This document shows, one piece after another, positions 30,590 to 41,888 of a stretch of 64,000 nt of DNA. The position numbers were made by a program, and so were the translations under genes. This DNA comes from Rhizoclosmatium globosum (Eukaryota > Chytridiomycota > Chytridiomycetes > Chytridiales > Chytriomycetaceae). Numbering within the stretch: position 1 is the first letter of the stretch; each line of letters opens with the position of its first letter. The notes under the pieces are model-generated. The model was not told the DNA's origin. It was given only the letters and a program-made list of their open reading frames with translations, and made no database searches. The stretch covers positions 178,714 through 242,713 of the forward strand of contig MCGO01000066.1 in assembly GCA_002104985.1 (NCBI GenBank). Direction: 5' to 3'.

Positions 30590-33500
30590 ATGGCTCAAGA
30601 GGCTACCACACAAGCGCCGCCTCCACCAACGACAAAGAAGTCTCCGTGGATTCTTGCTGGTAGAAGAGAAGGTTGATATCGCAGTTGAAGTTGAAGGGGA
30701 AGTTGATGAAGGGGAAGTTGAAAAGAAGGAGGACAAGCCAGCCCCGCCGCCAAAGCTGCCCTTCTTTTCCCTCTTTAAATACGCTGATGCCACTGATAAA
30801 CTGCTCTTTCTTGGTGGCATTCTGTTCTCGGTCGTGGCAGGTTTGTAACTTCAAAGATTGCCTTGTATTAAAAGATTGACAACTGGTTCCAGGTGGTCTT
30901 TCGCCCTTCCTCTTTCTCGTGTTTGGAAACCTTCTTGGAGCATTTGGCCTGATTTACACTGATCCAAACGCATTTGATTCTGAGCTGCGAAAGTACATTC
31001 TATTCTTTGTGTACCTGGGCCTTGGATCGTTTGTGCTTAATTACATTGGAACGCTGTGCTGGCGATTGACTGGCGAGCGGCAGTCGCTGCGCATTCGAAC
31101 TGGATTCTTGGAATCGGTGCTGCGACAGGACGTGGCCTGGTTTGACGAGCGACGCGCCGGTGATTTGGCATCGCGACTTTCAACGGACACGTCGTTGATT
31201 CAATCGGGAATTTCGGAAAAGGTTGGACTGGCCCTGCTTTATTTGAGCTCGTTCTTGGCCAGTTTCGTCGTGGCGTACACTCAGGGTTCGTATCCTCTGA
31301 CCTCCGACATTTGATGACTGATGAAGAACTGATTTCAAATCTCCACTTTACCCTACTTTACCGAAAACACAACAACAGGATGGAAGATGGCTTTGGTTGT
31401 TACTGCTGCCGTTCCAGCTCTTGGAATTGTCCTCGCTTCCACGTTCGCTCTTCTCGCAAAACTTACAAACCAAGGCAAACTGACTATGCTGAAGCTGGAG
31501 CTCTCGCGACTGAAGTCCTTGGTTCCATCAGAACTGTTTTTGCTTTCGGTGGTCAAAAGCGTGAAGGTGATGCGTATGAGAAGCTGTTGGTTGATTCTCA
31601 AGGTATCAGACGCAAGAAGATCTTTTCAACGGGTATTGGTTTCGGAACTGTCAACCTCATGATTTACGCTTTCATTGCTCTTGCTCTTTGGTATGGAGCT
31701 ACTCTTTTGGTCAAGGGTGAATACCAGGGTCAAAATGTGATGATCATCTTCTTTACTCTCCTCGTTGGATCTTTCTCGATTGGTAACTTGGGTCCATACG
31801 CAACCTCGTTCGCAAGGTATGCTGATTTATTCTAAACTCCTTGAGCTTACTAAACATTACCTGCAGTGCACAAGGAGCCGCGTACGAAGTCTACAGCATC
31901 ATCGATCGAAACCAACTGTCGTCAAATCTGTCACTGAAGGCGTCAACATCCCCGATTCGCCAAAGAGATTGAATTCAGAAACGTGAAATTCAACTACGCC
32001 TCTCGTCCTGACGTCCAAGTTCTCAACGGCCTGAACCTCAAGATCCCATACGGCAAAACCGTTGCTCTTGTTGGAAGCTCTGGATCCGGAAAGAGTACCA
32101 TCATGCAAATGTTGCAACGTTTCTACGACCCTGTTGAAGGATCGGTCCTCATTGATGGTGTCGACTTGAAAGATGCGAATGTGCGTTCGTTCAGAAGTCA
32201 GTTGGGTGTTGTGAGTCAGGAACCTGTTCTGTTCAGATACAGTGTCAAGGAGAATATCCGGTTTGGAAAGTTGGATGCGACTGATAAAGAGATTGAGGAG
32301 CTGCGAGGGCTGCCAATGCTTATGACTTTATTAAGGAGCTTCCGGAGGGTTTCGATAATGATGTTGGGGAGAGAGGGTCGCTTTTGAGTGGTGGACAGGT
32401 GAGTCAGAGTTTAAGAGTAGAGGAATACTGACGTACTTGTTAGAAACAACGTGTCGCGATTGCTCGTGCGATTATTAGAAACCCACCTATCCTGTTGTTG
32501 GATGAAGCCACTAGTGCCTTGGACTCTCAGAGTGAGCAAATTGTGCAGGATGCTCTTGAGAAGGTATGAAAATCCAATCCAAGCAGAATATTCATAGCTA
32601 ACGAATATCGAAAGGCGTCTGTCGGAAGAACTACGATTGTGATTGCGCACCGATTGAGTACCATCAAGGACGCTGACTTGATTGTCGTTCTCGAAAAGGG
32701 AGAAGTTGCAGAAATGGGAACTCACAACGAGTTGTTGGCCAAGAAGGGTCGGTACCATGAACTTGTGTCGCGTCAAGAACTCAAAAAGAACGAGAAGGAG
32801 GAGGATGCTGATATCGAGAGGGACACGACTCCTACTCCTCTTGAAAAGGCCGCTGTTGTTGGACTCTCTACTTCTACTGAGTTGGTTAATGTTGCTGTCA
32901 CGGATGGAAAGGAGAAGACTCCGGTGGTAGAAAAGGAGAAGGTCAACTTCAAGAACTTGTTGAGATTGATTGGGTACAACTCACAACAGTGGTACTTTTT
33001 GGCGATTTCTGCTACAGCTGCGACTGGATTGGGTCTTGCGTTCCCGTTGTACTCGCTCTTCTTTGGAAAATTGATTGCTGCCTTCTTCGATCCAAATGTT
33101 TCTAGTTTACAAGACCAAATCAACACTTGGTGTCTTGTGTTTTTGGTTATCGGAATCGTCGGATTTTTGGCCACGTTCACGCAAATTGTTTTTATTGGTC
33201 TTTACGGTAAGTTCAACGAAACAGGATGTAGGTGTAAACTGACGGTTGATATAGGAACCAAGGTGTTTGTCAAGATTCGTGTGATGGCTATGCGCAATAT
33301 TCTTCGCCAGGAAATTGGATTCTTTGATGAAGGAAAGAATAGCTCGTCTAACTTGAGCGAGACTCTTGGTCGTGATGTTGAAACCCTTGAAGTATTGATG
33401 GATCAGACCGTCGCGCAAGCTTGGTCGTCTATTGTCAACGCTATCGCTGGAACTATTATTGGACTTTACTACAGTTGGAAGTTGACCTTGGTCGCGCTTG

Positions 33501-34808
33501 CTTTGCTCCCTGTTCCAACTCTCGGAATTGCTCTTGAAACGCAAGCGAAATTCGGAAGCAACAGCAAACTCCAAGTTTACTTTGACCGTGCCACTTTCAT
33601 CGCCAACGAAGCTATTTTCAACATCCGTACTGTGATCTCCCTTGGTTTGGAAGACTTCTTTATCCAAAAATTCAAGGATGAGCTTGCAGCGCCTTACAAA
33701 ATCTCGATCCGAGCTGCGTTTGTTGCTTCGTTTGGACCTGCTTTCTCTCAGTGTGCTCAGTTCTTTACGTATGCGGTTTCTTACTGGTATGGAGGAACTC
33801 TCGTCAAGAGTAACGATACTTCGTTCCAATCCATGAACATTGTTATTCAGAGTGTGTTCTTCATGAGTTTGGCTATTGGTCAAGTTGGTGCTCTTGCGCC
33901 ATCTATCACAAAGGCTCTTTTGGCTGCGAACAAAGTGTTTGCACTTGTCGACAGAGTCACGTTGATGGACACGACTGTTGGAAAGAAGGTTGAGGCTCCT
34001 GAAATTACTGGAGACGTTTCGCTTTCGAAGGTCAAGTTCTCGTACCCAACTCGTTCGGAAGTGCAAGTCTTGAAGGGTGTGGACATGGATGTCAAGCCGG
34101 GAATGACGATTGGGTTGGTTGGTGCTTCTGGATGTGGAAAGTCTACCATCATTAGTTTGGTTATGCGATTCTACGATCCAACTACTGGAACTTTGTCGTT
34201 TGGTACTGGATCTGAGGCGTTTGATGCCAAGACTCGGCAGTTGGAGTCTATTCGTAGCTTCATGGCTATCGTTAGTCAAGAGCCAGTCTTGTTTGCTCGT
34301 ACTCTCGCGGAAAACATTCGATACGGAAATGAGAATGCGACTCAAGCGGATGTGATTCAGGCTGCGAAGGATGCGAATATTTACGACTTCATTTCCACGC
34401 TCCCCGATGCGTTCGAGACTTTCGCTGGTGAACGTGGAACTCAGTTGTCTGGTGGACAGGTAATTTTAGAGGTGTTTTGACGCCATGAAGCTAACTATTT
34501 TTCAGAAACAACGTCTTGCTATTGCTCGAGCCCTTGTACGTAATCCAAAGTTCTTGCTCTTGGACGAAGCTACTTCTGCTCTTGATACAGAATCAGAGAG
34601 TGTTGTGCAAGACGCGTTGGACAAGGCATCTGTTGGTCGTACAACTTTGATTGTGGCCCACAGACTCAGCACAATCCAAAATGCGGACTGTATCTACGTG
34701 TTCAAGAAGGGAAGAGTTGCAGAAAAGGGAACTCACCAAGAATTGTTGCAAAAGAAGGGGATTTACTTTGCGTTGGTGGAGCAGCAAAGTTTGGCTGCGA
34801 ATTCGTGA
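30590..34808 (+). CDS. full-length ABCB/MDR (P-glycoprotein-type) ABC transporter
   Basis: Eight exons (about 30590-30840, 30893-31285, 31379-31816, 31867-32398, 32444-32563, 32615-33206, 33255-34459, 34506-34808) give about 1280 residues in the TMD-NBD-TMD-NBD order of plasma-membrane efflux pumps and fungal a-factor-type exporters. NBD1 has Walker [16 protein letters not shown], Walker [13 protein letters not shown] and IAHRLST; NBD2 has [26 protein letters not shown] and VAHRLST. The second half is intact. The first half needs one added base near 31478, 31910, 31965 and 32302, plus a shift in the N-terminal tail near 30655. These are at A or G runs, so the gene may be functional and the sequence wrong. 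The substrate is unknown. Confidence 0.85.
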
Positions 34809-34916
34809 TATCGTTAGTGCCTGATAATATGTGTTTTATGAGTTAGAGTAAAAGTCTGAGTTATCTCTTCAAATTGGAATTTGGAATCTGTTCCAAAAAT
34901 ACCGAGAAACCAAAAT

Positions 34917-35882
34917 ATGTCACAATTCGCCCTTCTTCCGAATGAGATTCGGGCTAACGTATTTGTATACTTGGACCCTCACGATCTATTTCGTCTTCGC
35001 CGTGTGTCGAAAGCTGTTGGGCAAGAACTCATAGAGCTAACACTGCTGTTTTCATTCGCTCAATTGAACATACAAATCTTTTGCGCTGACTATACGTCCA
35101 CAACGACTGGTATATTGAATAGCTATTGCTTTGATAATTTAAATTGGCATAACCTACCAACGATTTACTTGGAAGCCGCCATTCTTGAATTTGGGTTTGA
35201 CTCAGTTTCCCCTATGGTGAATGACAGATATAAGATGGAAGAAGCGCTATGGAATATCATCAATCAGCCGGTTGGAAGAATCGGGACCAGAAAATTGCGG
35301 GATTCGGAAGTGATTGAGGCATTGGACTTTGTCAGTAAGGGAAAAGATGCTCACCTTCTAGTTAAATTATTAGCTGGAGGACAAGAGCCTTCGAGTCGTC
35401 TTTTTGTGAATGCCATCAAGTATGGGAACAGCTCAATGATTCAAGCTCTGTTTCAAGCGATCAAAACCCCTTCCGAATGTTGTGACGTTTGCACCTTTGG
35501 ATGCTACAGACAAGTCCGAAACCAGCTGCTCGCTCTTGCTGCAAAATCTGGGAATGCATCCGTCTTTCGATTCTTGTTAGGCTGTAACGCTGTCGACGTG
35601 TCTTACAATAATAATGCTGCATTGTTGGCGGCCATACGATACGGAAATTATCAAATTGCGTTTGACATCCTTGAAGACTCACGCTTCAATTTCACAGCTC
35701 CAAATAATATAGCGCGTGAGCAGGCTATTCTTGAAGCTCGCGCGAAATACAAGGATGTTTATCAACTGCTCAACTATTTCGGGGTGTCTAATCGAACTGG
35801 TGCACGTCAAACAGAATATACTAATGAAATGAAAGAGCTCGCGAAATTAAGCATCAAATTGAAACAAACTGCGATGGTCTAA
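34917..35882 (+). CDS. F-box protein with repeat-like C-terminus
   Basis: 321 residues from the ATG at 34917. Residues 5-45 form an F-box (LLPNEIRANVFVYLDPHDLFRLRRVSK), which would bind Skp1 and recruit substrates to an SCF ubiquitin ligase. The remainder contains ankyrin-like helical repeats (ALLAAIRYGNYQIAFDILEDS; LLALAAKSGNASVFRFLL), as in many expanded fungal F-box proteins. No introns and no break. It is convergent with the RasGEF gene, 26 bp away. Confidence 0.8.
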   Translation: MSQFALLPNEIRANVFVYLDPHDLFRLRRVSKAVGQELIELTLLFSFAQLNIQIFCADYTSTTTGILNSYCFDNLNWHNLPTIYLEAAILEFGFDSVSPMVNDRYKMEEALWNIINQPVGRIGTRKLRDSEVIEALDFVSKGKDAHLLVKLLAGGQEPSSRLFVNAIKYGNSSMIQALFQAIKTPSECCDVCTFGCYRQVRNQLLALAAKSGNASVFRFLLGCNAVDVSYNNNAALLAAIRYGNYQIAFDILEDSRFNFTAPNNIAREQAILEARAKYKDVYQLLNYFGVSNRTGARQTEYTNEMKELAKLSIKLKQTAMV

Positions 35883-35907
35883 TATGAGTTTTTATTTTTC
35901 TCCCTAT

Positions 35908-38900
35908 TTATTTTCCAGCATCAGGTTTATTCGCTATTTGAGTTGAGCTTCCATGAAGACTGTTGGAATATAATGATGTTATGGAACTATTCTCACTTCC
36001 ATCCTGAGTTAACTTTGATTTAGAAAGGTGTAATGGCTTCTGTGGAATCGCTGGTGGAGTTGAAGGTCTCACACCAAGAGTAGGATTGATAGTAGGTTTT
36101 GGCAAAGAGGGTAAAGCCGTTGCTCTCAAGATTTCTGGAGGTGCTTCAGTTCGAGGCGAGTCTAACACAGATGTTTGTTTCCCTAAAACTCCGACAGTGT
36201 TCTTAAGCTCTTGAACTGGCGTCCCTGGTGTCTTAAGTCCAGGTTTAGGCTTTTCATCCACCGAATCGTATAAAGGCATAACAGGAGTTCCAGATAACGG
36301 AGTTTTAGTTCCAGATTTACCAAACTTGCTACCCCAAGAAAGGACTCCTGACGTAGCAACGGGTGGTATGACGGCTGATGGCAAGGGTGCTGGTGTTTTT
36401 ACTGGGGCTTCCGGTGTTTCGGATCCTTGACGAGATGTCGTAGGTTTCAAAGACTTTAATGCACCTTGTACTTGTATTAATGTGGTAGGGGCGGCTGCAT
36501 GTGTAGTTGATGCGACGGCTATCGGTGTTGGTGCTTCCCGTTTGGGTGAAGATATGCTCCTTTTATCTTGTTCCAATGGTCCTTCTGACACTGATGGTTT
36601 CACTTCGATCGTGACTACTCCCCCGGATTTTTCAATTTGCTGCGGAGAGTCCTTTGCTACTCCTGTGGAAGTTCCAGAATCGGCGTTACCTGCAGAAGAT
36701 GCCCTTCTTCTCAGTTTGTTTTTTTCCTTCGAAGAATCAACGTGGGAAGCATTCGAAGTCAGAGAAACTGCTGAAACTTCCTGTTGAGCCGGAGTTGTCT
36801 TTCCGAATCCAAACAGTCGCGAATGATGAGAGGTGTCTTTGGATTCAAGAGAATTGCTGCTTGTGTCGGTGTGAATCATAGATTTCGTCTGTAGATCTGG
36901 CTTGTGGGGTGTGTCTGATGAAGACTTTGGCTTCCCCCTTTCGCACTAATTGATTCGGATTCAGAGGCTTCCTCTGGATACGAGAAAAATGAGGTGAAAA
37001 AGTTGTGCCGGTGGTTTCCACTCGCAGCTCCACTGGCTGGGGTATCTTTCGGAACGGCTGAATTTGTTGAGCTGGAGGATCGTCTGCGAGTTCGAGGTTC
37101 GAGAGCATCAGCTGCATTCACCAGTATTTCCAACTTTCGCTTCAGTTCTTCAGACTCGATGGCTCCATAACCTGGTCCGTAGGCAGATGCAGGTTCATCC
37201 GTAGTCGCATTTGCTAATCCGTTAATGGTTGAATGACCAATGCTGCCGCTTATGCTGTCGAAAGAGCCGGCCTTACCTGTTTAAAGATTAACAATTATCT
37301 GGAATATATAAATCCTTACTCTCTGAGCTTTGAATGATGGCACTATTGGGTCGCCCGTTGATACCAGCATCCATTGAAATACTTTTTGTTGCTCCAACCA
37401 AGTCATCGCCTTCCAAGTTTGTCATTGATTTTTGACGTCTGCGAAGAAGTTGGTCTAGCTGCTTTCCTCTAGAAATTTCTGGAGTCAATTGTTTTCCGGC
37501 CTTCGCAGGAGCCTTGGCTGTATTCAAAGTAGATCCGCTTGCAGGAGAATTTGTTCCAGATTGAGTCGCCTGTTGCTTGCTCTTATTGGTTACCAAAGTG
37601 TATGCTGTTTCTTTGATGGCCTCAATAAATGAGGTGGATCCAGCTATGGTTCTTGTCCGCGTCAACGCTGGAGATGCAGCTAACGCAGAGACTTCTTTTG
37701 GACGTAAAAATGATGATGTCTGGGCTGCTTCGAAGGAGGTCTTTGACATGGTGGATTCGTCGTCAGATATTCGTGATTGAATTTGTTCTCGATCTTCTGT
37801 TGAGTTTGCATCATAGGAAGATACTGTTGGGGCCTTGACAACTTTTGGCTCACGACTTGCGCTCATGTCATCGACTTCTTTTTCGGAGACCCACTTTCGT
37901 GTCAGAAGCCAGTGCGAAATAAACGAACCAATATCTTCTTCGTTTGCATCCTTGAAAAGTGCACCTAGTGTTTCAACCCCTTGTTCAGTAAGGCCCCCTC
38001 CTTGTACTTTCCGTTTGATTCCTTTTTTCTGAAGATTTGAGGTTCCAGCAGCAGTGCTTTGTGCAAGGTCAAGATCAATCAACATCTCGTAAGAATAGCG
38101 TGGACCGAGACTACAATATCGAATGAACTTTTGGATTTCTTGAATTCTTTTATCAGACGCAATATCAATGCTTTCCTTCTTCGCAACGGCCATGAGATAT
38201 GTTACATCATGCAAAATTACACCAAGGAACGGGACGATTGGTCTTGTTTGATTGGTTTTAATGAATTGTCGGTAGGCACTGTAGTTGCTTTGTTCCGACA
38301 CCAATGCACACAAATCTTCAAATTCCGTCAGATCGTTCGCATTCTTTTTCCTTAGATGAGCCCAAGTCTTTTTGAGCCGTGTTATTGGAGGTGTATTTAA
38401 TGCGCTTGTAACAGCCTTCAGGCCTTGGAAATTATTGAACTTTTTGAGGAAGACTGCAACTTTGAACCATTTGGTCATTACTTTGACCCGTCCAATAATA
38501 TCCATTTGTTGCAGAATCGAACATTCAACTAATCGTGTTAAGTAATTGAAAAATCTGATCCCGCTTGTAATGAAGGTGCCGGTGATTGTGGAGGTTTGTG
38601 ATTGAGTATATCGTTTGAATGTATTTGACGCAACAGGCTATGATCAATAAGACAGAGTTGAAACGCGATTGCTATTGGACGGAAGCAAAATAGATTCACA
38701 CTTGGATTGCTGACGGAGGCCAGTTGAATTAAATGCAGAATCTTGGCTATTTTCGTCCTTATTGAGTTGGCTTCTTCTTCATCTCCGGTGGTTCCTGTAA
38801 TTGATGACTGGGCTTGAGAAATGAGTTGGCTTATGGTATCGGGATCATCGCGGAGTTCGGGGCTTGCGATGGAAGAAGAAGTTGGGGTCGCATTGACAAG

Positions 38901-39826
38901 CGAAATGAGTTTTTGATTTAATGATAGATATGTCGAGCTGAGTGGCGATGTGGGGACTTCAGGCTGGGATTTGGGGCTCTTCAGCCTATCATGATGGGGA
39001 TGTTTTAGTTCAAACGGAAGAGACGGGCTTCTTACTTGGAGACTTCAACCTTGACTTCATCCAGTTTTGGTTCATTGGATTTGGTAACGGAGCCTTCTCT
39101 GGATGTGGGTCCATCTGGATTTGTTACTATTGAGAGCTGCACACTTCGCTCCCCATCATTAGCATATTCCTCAGCAGACGCCCGCATCAAAGAATTTTGT
39201 TTTGAATCCCGTAAATCGTATGAATCCAATGTAACAGACTTTCGAACACCCGCAGGAGATGCCTTTGCGTCAGATTTCAAACTGAACTCTGGAGGGAAGC
39301 TGTCTAGTACAGCACTGAACAGTGACACTTCTGGAGCTCCAGATGAAGGTTTTTCGTCGACGCCAAAGAAACTTGAGTTGTTCCGTGCTATGTGGAAGTT
39401 GAGCACTGACTCTAGCTGTCAAACGCTCACCAGACGCTTTGGCCAAAGGAGAAGGAAGTTGAGGCGTAGATGGTTTCATTGTCGCCAACATGGCTCCAGC
39501 TTGAAGAATATCCTCGATTTTAGTGATACACACGCGACAGAGAGGAATCATGCGAAACAATGCCTCATCTCCGTTCTTAAGAAGACCTATCGACATAATA
39601 AGACTGATATATCTTTCATAGTGTAACTTTACCATTATCACTCATTTCGACATTGGTCTTCAGTCGAACGACTAGTTTCCCGAGGTTGGTGAGGTACTGG
39701 TCATATGCTTCCTGAGAGAGATAATGTAAGCGCTGTTTAGAAACTCGAAGTGAGAGTAAGTACCCTTATTGACCCGTTGGACGCGATTTGTGAAGCGCAC
39801 TTGACGGAGTATTCTATGGCGTCCAT
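35908..39826 (-). CDS. RasGEF (CDC25-type) with MIT-like N-terminus
   Basis: Six exons (39764-39826, 39633-39711, 39431-39586, 39036-39387, 37320-38985, 35908-37276) give about 1228 residues. The first 60 residues (MDAIEYSVKCASQIASNGS..EAYDQYLTNLGKL) look like an MIT-type three-helix domain. A disordered stretch follows, then the RasGEF catalytic domain: FRPIAIAFQLCLIDHSLL, YLTRLVECSILQ, W.KVAVFLKKFNNFQGLKAVTSAL, RLKKTWAHL, FLGVILHDVTYL. The C-terminal 600 residues are S/T/P-rich and disordered. It would load GTP onto Ras-family GTPases. Two single-base gaps (GCGGGATC near 38560; a five-C run at 36934-36938) must be filled to keep one frame; both are in homopolymers. Confidence 0.8.
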
Positions 39827-39906
39827 CGTGGTTCATCAACTCTCACAGAAAACCTTCCAGAACACGAAAACGGTTCAATATAATATTCACAGCAAGTTTA
39901 TTATCA

Positions 39907-41773
39907 TCAAAACCGTATTGCTCCACCCCAGAGCAATCCATTAGATGATTTATCTTGGAAAGGAGGGGAGTCTATATTCGCAGATGTTTTGCCAACATTC
40001 AACCCTAACACTTCTTTGACATTCGCTTGGATTGCTTTTTCGACTTCCAACTCAAGGCCAAGCTCGTCGTCCAAAACCGCTGTTAATCTTTGCAGCAGCC
40101 CAAACAGTCCAAGCAAACTGACAACTTCAAGTACAGCCCACGGATTATTTCTGGAGGCAGCCATTAACTGCATCGAAAGTATATAATGATCGACGTTTCT
40201 CGTGGCAATCTTCGCTGTCAGCAATTGACTCAAATCGAAGAAGTCTGTTGGAATATTGCTGTCGTCCCCAGACCAACCGTGATTTCGTTCGAATGCCTTT
40301 GCCAACATATTCGAATCAACACGGTTGTCTAAAGCTAATTTCGCAAAGTGGGATGCAAGATAGATGTTAGATGTTGACCGGAAGTAAATAAATCCAAGAA
40401 TGAATTTGTCACAGCGGCGCATCAAGTACGGATGACCACTTGTGTTGAAATCGGAACTTGTGAAAAGTAATAGATTGAGCATCATACAGAGATACCGCTT
40501 CATGTCCAATGAGTGTATGTTGGTCAAATATCGAGGCAAGAATCCAAAGTTTTCTTGTATCCACTTGTTTAGACTGGATGTTGTATGAGGGAATCCTTTT
40601 AGTGTAGTAGATATGATTTGGTTCGCTTTTGCTGCTTGTGACGCGACTTCCATGGTTTTCTTGACAGCACCGCCTTTGAATTGAGCAGTCGAGTATCGGG
40701 TTGATCTTGGACGGTCTTTATCTGAAGGACGAGGGATGTCGAAACTGAGCGTACGATATGGGGCTTTTCCTTCAGGGTTACTAGGAACCTTCTTTGGTTT
40801 GGAAATGGTGTTCCCGTAATCCGTTCGTCTTCGACCGTTTGTCACTGGATTCATTCCTGGCACTTGTAACGTATCTCCAAATTTTCCAGGACTTTGTAAG
40901 TCGGGTGAAGTACATCGCCTTCTTAGATCGCTTAGACTTAAGCTCAGGCTTTTGTCTTTTGCGAGACTATGTTCGCTCACTGCTTTGCGAAAGCTGGATC
41001 GGAATGTTCCTATGTTCCATCCAGTCCCATCCAAGACTACGGTTGCGTACTCCTCAACTTCTGGTGGTATGTCGGGAACCAGTAGCTCATTGATTGTGTT
41101 TGAGAAAGCTGGTATTATCGATTGAATAAATCGTTTCTAGAGGATGAGATCCATACCTGCATCCCGCAAAGTATTCCAATCTGTTGTAATCCCTTTTCTC
41201 CAAAGAGTTTGACTCCATAATGTCGTAGTGAAACATTCCTAACAGCAGGTACCAGCGAAGAAGCGAGTACAAGTCTTTGGGCTACAGTTTCTTTGAACGA
41301 TAAGTCGTCGACGTTATTCTTATCGGTTTTGGTTTCTCGAAAACGTGGGCTCCTGTGAATAGACTTCCCCAACAACAGAATAAAGACGAACACAACGGAC
41401 TCTCCGCAACAAGTGAACTTGATGTTAAGATTTCTCGGCGCATTTTACAGAGATGGGAGATATGCCTTACTAAAGGATAAGATTCCCAATTTAATGTTAA
41501 ATCACACGTTTACCTAACTCGCACTGCGGTGATCCTGTCATTGAAGTAAAAAGTATGTTTCTAGCCTGAAGGAATGGTATCCATGATGACTCTACATACA
41601 AAGATGGGCTCGGTTGTCCCACAAAGTACATAGTCATAAAAGAAATGGCCCAACTTCGTTTTCTACTTGCTCTTCGTCAACGAGTTGATACAGTTGGTCT
41701 ATTTAAGCAGTCAGCCAGGATATGCAATGTGTCAAAATACGTAACTGTACAAAGTGGGCGGGAGTATGTTCAT
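39907..41773 (-). CDS. AhpD-like two-domain protein, copy 1
   Basis: Four exons (about 41746-41773, 41514-41698, 41157-41469, 39907-41108) give about 576 residues once three single-base gaps (near 41640, 41400 and 41160) are filled. The N-terminal module ends LFGEKGLQQIGILCGM.AFSNTINELL.PDIP, the signature of AhpD-like (carboxymuconolactone decarboxylase fold) fungal proteins. A disordered linker follows, then a second all-helical module (YLTNIHSLDMKRYLCMMLNLLLFTSS; YLASHFAKLAL; NPWAVLEVVSLLGLFGLLQRLTAVLDDELGLE). No CxxC catalytic motif is evident, so redox activity is doubtful. The end LWGGAIRF matches LWGGNIVL of copy 2 at 41889. Confidence 0.65.
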
Positions 41774-41888
41774 CTTTGCATAACAATGGTGGTTGAAAGA
41801 AATCACCGTTCAATGTAAAGAAAGAAGAACGTATTAAAAATTCTACTTTTAAAGTATAAAAAAAGGATCGAAAAATCACCAAGAATGA

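Noticed and set aside
30656..30680. 25-bp intron (GTAGAAG...CGCAG) in the ABC transporter N-terminus
   Set aside because: It would restore the frame, but it is far shorter than all other introns here (37-95 nt) and has no room for a branch site. A small indel is more likely.
31470..32310. Programmed -1 frameshifting in the ABC transporter
   Set aside because: Four sites in 850 bp without slippery heptamers or a common context; the same pattern occurs in unrelated genes, which fits sequence error or decay.
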